The notes under the pieces: model-generated
What the model was told of the DNA's origin: nothing
Seen by the model: the letters and a program-made list of their open reading frames with translations, nothing else
Database searches by the model: none
Shown here: positions 4,886 to 5,346 of the stretch, piece by piece
Numbering within the stretch: position 1 is the first letter of the stretch
Layout of the letters: every line of letters starts with the position of its first letter
Translations under genes and position numbers: made by a program
Assembly: GCA_018671205.1 (NCBI GenBank)
Contig: JABHIC010000398.1
Coordinates: 1-5,346 of the forward strand
Length of the DNA stretch: 5,346 bases
Source: Gammaproteobacteria bacterium
Lineage (GTDB): Bacteria; Pseudomonadota; Gammaproteobacteria; GCF-002020875
Direction: 5' to 3'

Positions 4886-5008
4886 TGGTGATATGGATAG
4901 TTTCATATGTTCCTTCATAGCGATTCCGGAGCCGTTGATAGCCAGGGATGTTTTCCAGTGTGTCCTGGAAACGTTATGAAGGAATTTATGAGACGCTTAA
5001 TATCACCA
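4886..5008. repeat. Second palindromic (MITE/REP-like) element
   Basis: This is a long imperfect inverted repeat with arms of about 45 bp. TGGTGATAT (4886-4894) pairs with ATATCACCA (5000-5008), and TTCCTTCATAGCG (4910-4922) pairs at 12 of 13 positions with 4972-4984. Both pairs are centred on 4947. The right half also holds a small hairpin, TTTCCAG/CTGGAAA (4952-4958 and 4965-4971). Its sequence is unrelated to the element at 1-139. There is no ORF inside. It separates mamC from the mamO-like gene, whose earliest possible start codons lie just past its right end. Confidence 0.7.
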
Positions 5009-5023
5009 TGAGTGCAGGGCGTG

Positions 5024-5346
5024 ATGCCGGCAGACGATGGTTATTCTGTGAATAGTTCGACCAGAGCGATGGATAATTCTATTATTTTTTGTAAAAAACC
5101 GTGGCAAATTGCTGCGGGAGTCCTGCTGACAGCAATGTTGCTGCTGTTTGGCTGGGGACTCTATCTCTATGACCTCGATTTCGATCTGGAGTCGTATGAG
5201 GCTGAAGAGTACGCGGTCAGTAATTTCTTCTCCTCACTCTCTGCGGATACCATGCCCCAAAGCAGCATTCCGGGGGGGCTCAATGTGGCCGCAGCTAGGA
5301 CCCCTGAGTGGTTGGCGCAGGTAGCCACGGCGGTTGTCTCTATCCA
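5024..5346 (+). CDS. mamO: MamO-like magnetosome protein, N-terminal part (cut by window end)
   Basis: An open frame runs to the end of the window. From the internal ATG 5069 it reads a short basic N-terminus with IIFCKKPW (residues 5-12), one membrane helix (14-33), an acidic juxtamembrane stretch (YDLDFDLESYEAEEY, 34-48), and a linker reaching WLAQVATAVVSI, which resembles the first strand of a trypsin/HtrA-like domain. The pattern [I/V]FC-x3-W, helix ending GWG-x-YL-x-D, acidic linker, then AVV matches my memory of Magnetospirillum MamO, a degenerate serine-protease-like magnetosome protein needed for magnetite nucleation. MamE is the alternative, but no haem motif or active site lies in the visible part. 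ATG 5024 has a weak AGGG (5016-5019); ATG 5069 has no clear site and is equally possible. Frame-extending GTG codons at 5012 and 5021 are less likely. A run of seven G lies at about 5272-5278. Confidence 0.62.
   Translation, partial: MPADDGYSVNSSTRAMDNSIIFCKKPWQIAAGVLLTAMLLLFGWGLYLYDLDFDLESYEAEEYAVSNFFSSLSADTMPQSSIPGGLNVAAARTPEWLAQVATAVVSI

Noticed and set aside
1..5346. tRNA, rRNA or CRISPR array
   Set aside because: No tRNA arms or CCA-ended cloverleaf, no rRNA-like sequence, and no regularly spaced direct repeats were seen.

Overview
The window looks like the edge of a magnetosome gene cluster from a magnetotactic proteobacterium. The anchor is a clear mamC (magnetosome membrane, magnetite-interacting protein) at 4456-4821. 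It is followed by the 5' end of a gene whose N-terminus resembles MamO, cut by the window end. All genes are on the + strand. The G+C-rich third positions, the classical Fur protein with a textbook Fur box, and the palindromic dispersed repeats would fit a gammaproteobacterial or Magnetococcus-type (etaproteobacterial) magnetotactic bacterium. The exact lineage cannot be fixed from the sequence alone.

Layout. At 1-139 lies an almost fully palindromic, MITE-like element ending in TTTTTAGAGGTGCCC. A gene for an unrecognised acidic, Gln/Glu-rich coiled-coil protein follows (219-1355), with a possible near-leaderless promoter. Next is fur (1383-1817), then a strong promoter overlapped by a near-perfect Fur box (1830-1857). 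That promoter drives a tight three-gene run: a 71-residue one-helix membrane protein, a single ABC permease of about six helices, and an FbpC/CysA-like ATPase with a C-terminal TOBE-like region. The ATPase is odd because nearly every catalytic motif is altered. After it come a stand-alone CZB zinc-binding protein (3925-4344), an intergenic region with a perfect FNR/CRP-type inverted repeat and tandem -10 boxes, mamC, a strong stem-loop, a second unrelated palindromic element (4886-5008), and the mamO-like start.

How it may work together (inference). Fur senses iron and controls the adjacent membrane module, which plausibly handles iron or an iron-related solute for biomineralisation. The FNR-type site could tie mamC expression to low oxygen, and the CZB protein could add zinc or redox sensing. 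MamC shapes magnetite crystals and MamO promotes their nucleation. The solo copies of the repeat end (TTTAGAGGT(G/A)(C/T)CC) at 1349 and 4353 fall at module boundaries, suggesting the region was assembled or rearranged around repeats. The most unusual items are the degenerate Fur-controlled ABC module, the coiled-coil protein, the FNR-type site before mamC and the two palindromic elements.
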